Shown piece after piece: positions 4,967 through 6,800 of a stretch of 6,800 nucleotides of DNA. Source of the stretch: Ramlibacter sp. (GTDB lineage: Bacteria > Pseudomonadota > Gammaproteobacteria > Burkholderiales > Burkholderiaceae_C); the NCBI GenBank assembly GCA_025351615.1, contig JANXVP010000143.1, forward strand, positions 1-6,800, given 5' to 3'. Positions within the stretch are counted from its first letter, which is position 1. The number at the start of each line of letters is the position of its first letter. The translations under genes were made by a program, and so were the position numbers. A model generated the notes under the pieces. That model was not told where the DNA came from, did no database searches, and saw only the letters and a program-made list of their open reading frames with translations.

Positions 4967-6800
4967 CTACTTTTTCCGGGGCGAGCCGTCCGGGCTGACG
5001 TCGCCGGGTTCGGACAGCTCGAAGTCCAGGCTGCTGCTGTCCGTGTCGCTGCTCAGGCGGACGGATGGCTGGCTGGCTGCAGAGGGCCCGGACAGGTCGA
5101 TGTCCAGCCCCAGCCGGGGTGAGGGTCGCGGCATCTGCGGGTCCCGCGCATCCCCCACGTGGCCGGTGTCCGGCCCGTCGATCTCCCCCAGCATCGAGTC
5201 CACATCGAATGGCGTGTCCATCGCTTCGGCGTGATCGTCGCGACCGGCTCCGTGGTCATCCGAACCCCCGCCCGGCGGGACCAATCGGCTGTCCCGCGCC
5301 ACCGACAGCGGCTGCATCGACGTCTCGAAAAAACTCGATGCCACAGCATCTGCATGCTCCCCCTCATCGGCCGGGACAGCGGCCGGCTGGACCACTTCAC
5401 GGCCCAGGTTGTAAAGCATCACCAGTTCCCGGTAGGCTTCGAGATCGAATGGCTCGCCGTCGCCGGTGCCCGGCTTGCGGAAGATCGACTCTTCGATCAC
5501 GTCCATCACCTTGGGCGAGGGCCACAGCGCGGAAATGCGTGACAGCGCGCGGGGATAGTCCTCGAGCCCGCCACTGACGGTGGGCGTGCTGTCGTACGTG
5601 GGGACCTCGGCGTTGAACACGCGTTGGAAATCGCCGCGCAACAGCTCGTAGTCCTGGCGCCGCTTGAGCGCCCGGTAGATTGCCAGCAGGTCAAGCCAGA
5701 CCAGGGCACTGGTCTCCACGTTGTTGCGGATGTGGCTTTCGAGCACGTCGATCGCCTGCTCCGTCTGCCCCAGCGACATGAAAAAATCCGCCTGCTGCTG
5801 GATGTCCACCAGTTCCTCGGCTTTCACCATGCGCATGCTGGCCGCCTGGCTGTGCTGGAAACTGGAGTGGAACGCGGAGTTGACACCGGCGCCCACCGGC
5901 GCGGCAGCGCGCGGGGCCGCTGCTGGGCGCGCCGTCACCGGCCGCTCCGTCGGCCTGGGCGCCACAGCCAGAGCGGCAGGCACGACGACAGGCATCCGTG
6001 GCACCGACTTCAGGCTCTCGAACATCGACTCGTCGACGCGCAAGTCGACGTCTTCCACCCGACCGGCCGCGGGCGGGGCTGTCCTGCCGGCAACGGGTGA
6101 ATCGCCGCGCCGCCACCACTCGCGGCGACCCTCGCGCTCGCCGCGGCGCAGCCACCATATCACCACCATGGCCGCCAGCAGCAGCGTCAGCAACGCGATC
6201 GCCGCCAGCGTCAGGCCGCGCTCCTGGCGTGCCTCGTTCAGCTGCTGACGCAGTTCGACCAGCGTGCGGTCGTTGCCCGCCACCAGGCCGCGCAGGCTTT
6301 TGACGTCGGTTTCCAGCGCCTGCACCCGCTGCAGATCCCGCAGCACGTCCTCCGGCTGGGCATTGATCGAACGCCAGAGCGCCGCCGCCTCGGCCCGGAC
6401 CTGCTCGCTGGTCGAGGGAGTGCCCGCCAATCCCGCCGACGGCCGGAGACTGGGGTCGCGCTCCGGCAGCAGGTCGAGCATGTCGAGCTTGAGGCGGGAG
6501 GTCGCCCGCCCAGCACTGGCATTGCGCTGTCGTTGCGCCTGGACCAGTGAGCGTTCGGACTTCGCCGCTGCAGCGCCGCGCGCAATGGGTTCACCTGCAC
6601 CATCGCTGCGGCGCGCGCGCGGCAGCCGGGCCTGATCCCGTGCCTGGCGGGGAGCGGCGGCGGCAGCTGCTGCGGGCGCCGGCGGGACGGGTTGTGCAGC
6701 CGGGCGGGCGACCGGGGCGGCAGCCGCCGGCACAACCGAGGGCAGCGTCGCCGCCGCAGCCGGCAGCTCGCCCGGCTCCTCGGACAACAGCACATAGCGG
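4967..6800 (-). CDS. FimV-like / TPR inner-membrane protein, N-terminus outside window
   Basis: A large membrane-anchored scaffold of the FimV type, a family linked to type IV pili, polar organisation and twitching. Numbering is from the Val at 6793. The frame stays open to 6800 (preceding residues Arg-Tyr), so the GTG at 6793 is not the real start and the periplasmic N-terminal domain and signal peptide lie further right. Visible parts in order: a low-complexity Ala/Pro linker (about 10-50) and basic stretch; a segment LKLDMLDLLPERDPSLRP; a coiled coil (about 140-192); one membrane helix (about 195-215, ending VVIWWL); an Arg-rich stretch RRGEREGRREWWRR that marks the cytoplasmic side; a second Ala/Pro linker (267-302); a helical TPR-like block (322-468) with QQQADFFMSLGQTEQAIDVL, NNVETSALVWLDLLAIYRAL and LWPSPKVMDVIEESIFRKPG; and an acidic tail with FDVDSMLGEID, LDIDLSG and LDFELSEPGD. 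Positive-inside charge suggests the C-terminal half is cytoplasmic. The exact name is uncertain. Confidence 0.85.
   Translation of the reverse strand, partial: RYVLLSEEPGELPAAAATLPSVVPAAAAPVARPAAQPVPPAPAAAAAAAPRQARDQARLPRARRSDGAGEPIARGAAAAKSERSLVQAQRQRNASAGRATSRLKLDMLDLLPERDPSLRPSAGLAGTPSTSEQVRAEAAALWRSINAQPEDVLRDLQRVQALETDVKSLRGLVAGNDRTLVELRQQLNEARQERGLTLAAIALLTLLLAAMVVIWWLRRGEREGRREWWRRGDSPVAGRTAPPAAGRVEDVDLRVDESMFESLKSVPRMPVVVPAALAVAPRPTERPVTARPAAAPRAAAPVGAGVNSAFHSSFQHSQAASMRMVKAEELVDIQQQADFFMSLGQTEQAIDVLESHIRNNVETSALVWLDLLAIYRALKRRQDYELLRGDFQRVFNAEVPTYDSTPTVSGGLEDYPRALSRISALWPSPKVMDVIEESIFRKPGTGDGEPFDLEAYRELVMLYNLGREVVQPAAVPADEGEHADAVASSFFETSMQPLSVARDSRLVPPGGGSDDHGAGRDDHAEAMDTPFDVDSMLGEIDGPDTGHVGDARDPQMPRPSPRLGLDIDLSGPSAASQPSVRLSSDTDSSSLDFELSEPGDVSPDGSPRKK

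Noticed and set aside
4955..4979. CCGG...CCGG near the convergent MFS and FimV-like stops as a bidirectional terminator
   Set aside because: A 4-bp self-palindromic stem is expected by chance at this GC content; the T-run lies in the loop and not after the stem.
3808..4998. 396-codon open frame in another plus-strand frame across the MFS gene
   Set aside because: The Arg/Ala/Gly-rich translation has no membrane segments or motifs, whereas the overlapping frame gives a clean 12-TM transporter.
6791..6793. GTG at 6793 as the start of the FimV-like gene
   Set aside because: The frame stays open to the window edge (Arg-Tyr precede it), and the product would lack the signal peptide and periplasmic domain expected for the family.

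Overview
The window is a GC-rich (roughly two-thirds G+C), tightly packed bacterial chromosomal segment with six protein genes plus the cut end of a seventh. The family mix and protein styles (a LexA beginning [13 protein letters not shown] with a complete self-cleavage apparatus, a FimV-like inner-membrane protein, a DUF1993 protein, a cytoplasmic asparaginase) suggest a betaproteobacterium of the order Burkholderiales, most likely Oxalobacteraceae (Massilia/Duganella/Telluria-like). That placement is recall and inference, not a search result. No RNA genes, insertion sequences, CRISPR arrays or phage genes are visible, and codon use looks uniform.

Layout. Positions 1-905 (minus) hold an L-asparaginase that runs off the left edge. 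It is divergent from lexA (982-1656, plus). The 76-bp gap carries two tandem LexA-type operators, one exact CTG-N10-CAG and one near match, so lexA is very probably autoregulated and the asparaginase promoter may feel the same repressor. About 120 bp after lexA comes a small unrecognised gene (1775-2113, plus) with a strong ribosome binding site. The gap between them holds a long bulged inverted repeat and a smaller hairpin that partly covers that ribosome binding site. The small gene meets a convergent DUF1993 gene (2110-2625, minus), and their stop codons share the palindrome CTAG.

The DUF1993 gene is divergent from a probable two-gene operon: a D-2-hydroxyacid dehydrogenase (2720-3727) and a 12-TM major facilitator transporter (3749-4954). 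The transporter converges, with a 12-bp gap, on a FimV-like/TPR membrane protein (4967 to beyond 6800, minus) whose N-terminus lies outside the window.

Functional reading. There are three themes: amino-acid catabolism (asparaginase), the DNA-damage response (lexA and perhaps the small gene behind it), and small-molecule metabolism with export or uptake (dehydrogenase plus MFS). The cell-surface or polar scaffold gene at the right edge looks unrelated. Most of the window is ordinary core or near-core genome. The least explained part is the small lexA-linked gene and the structured RNA leader in front of it.
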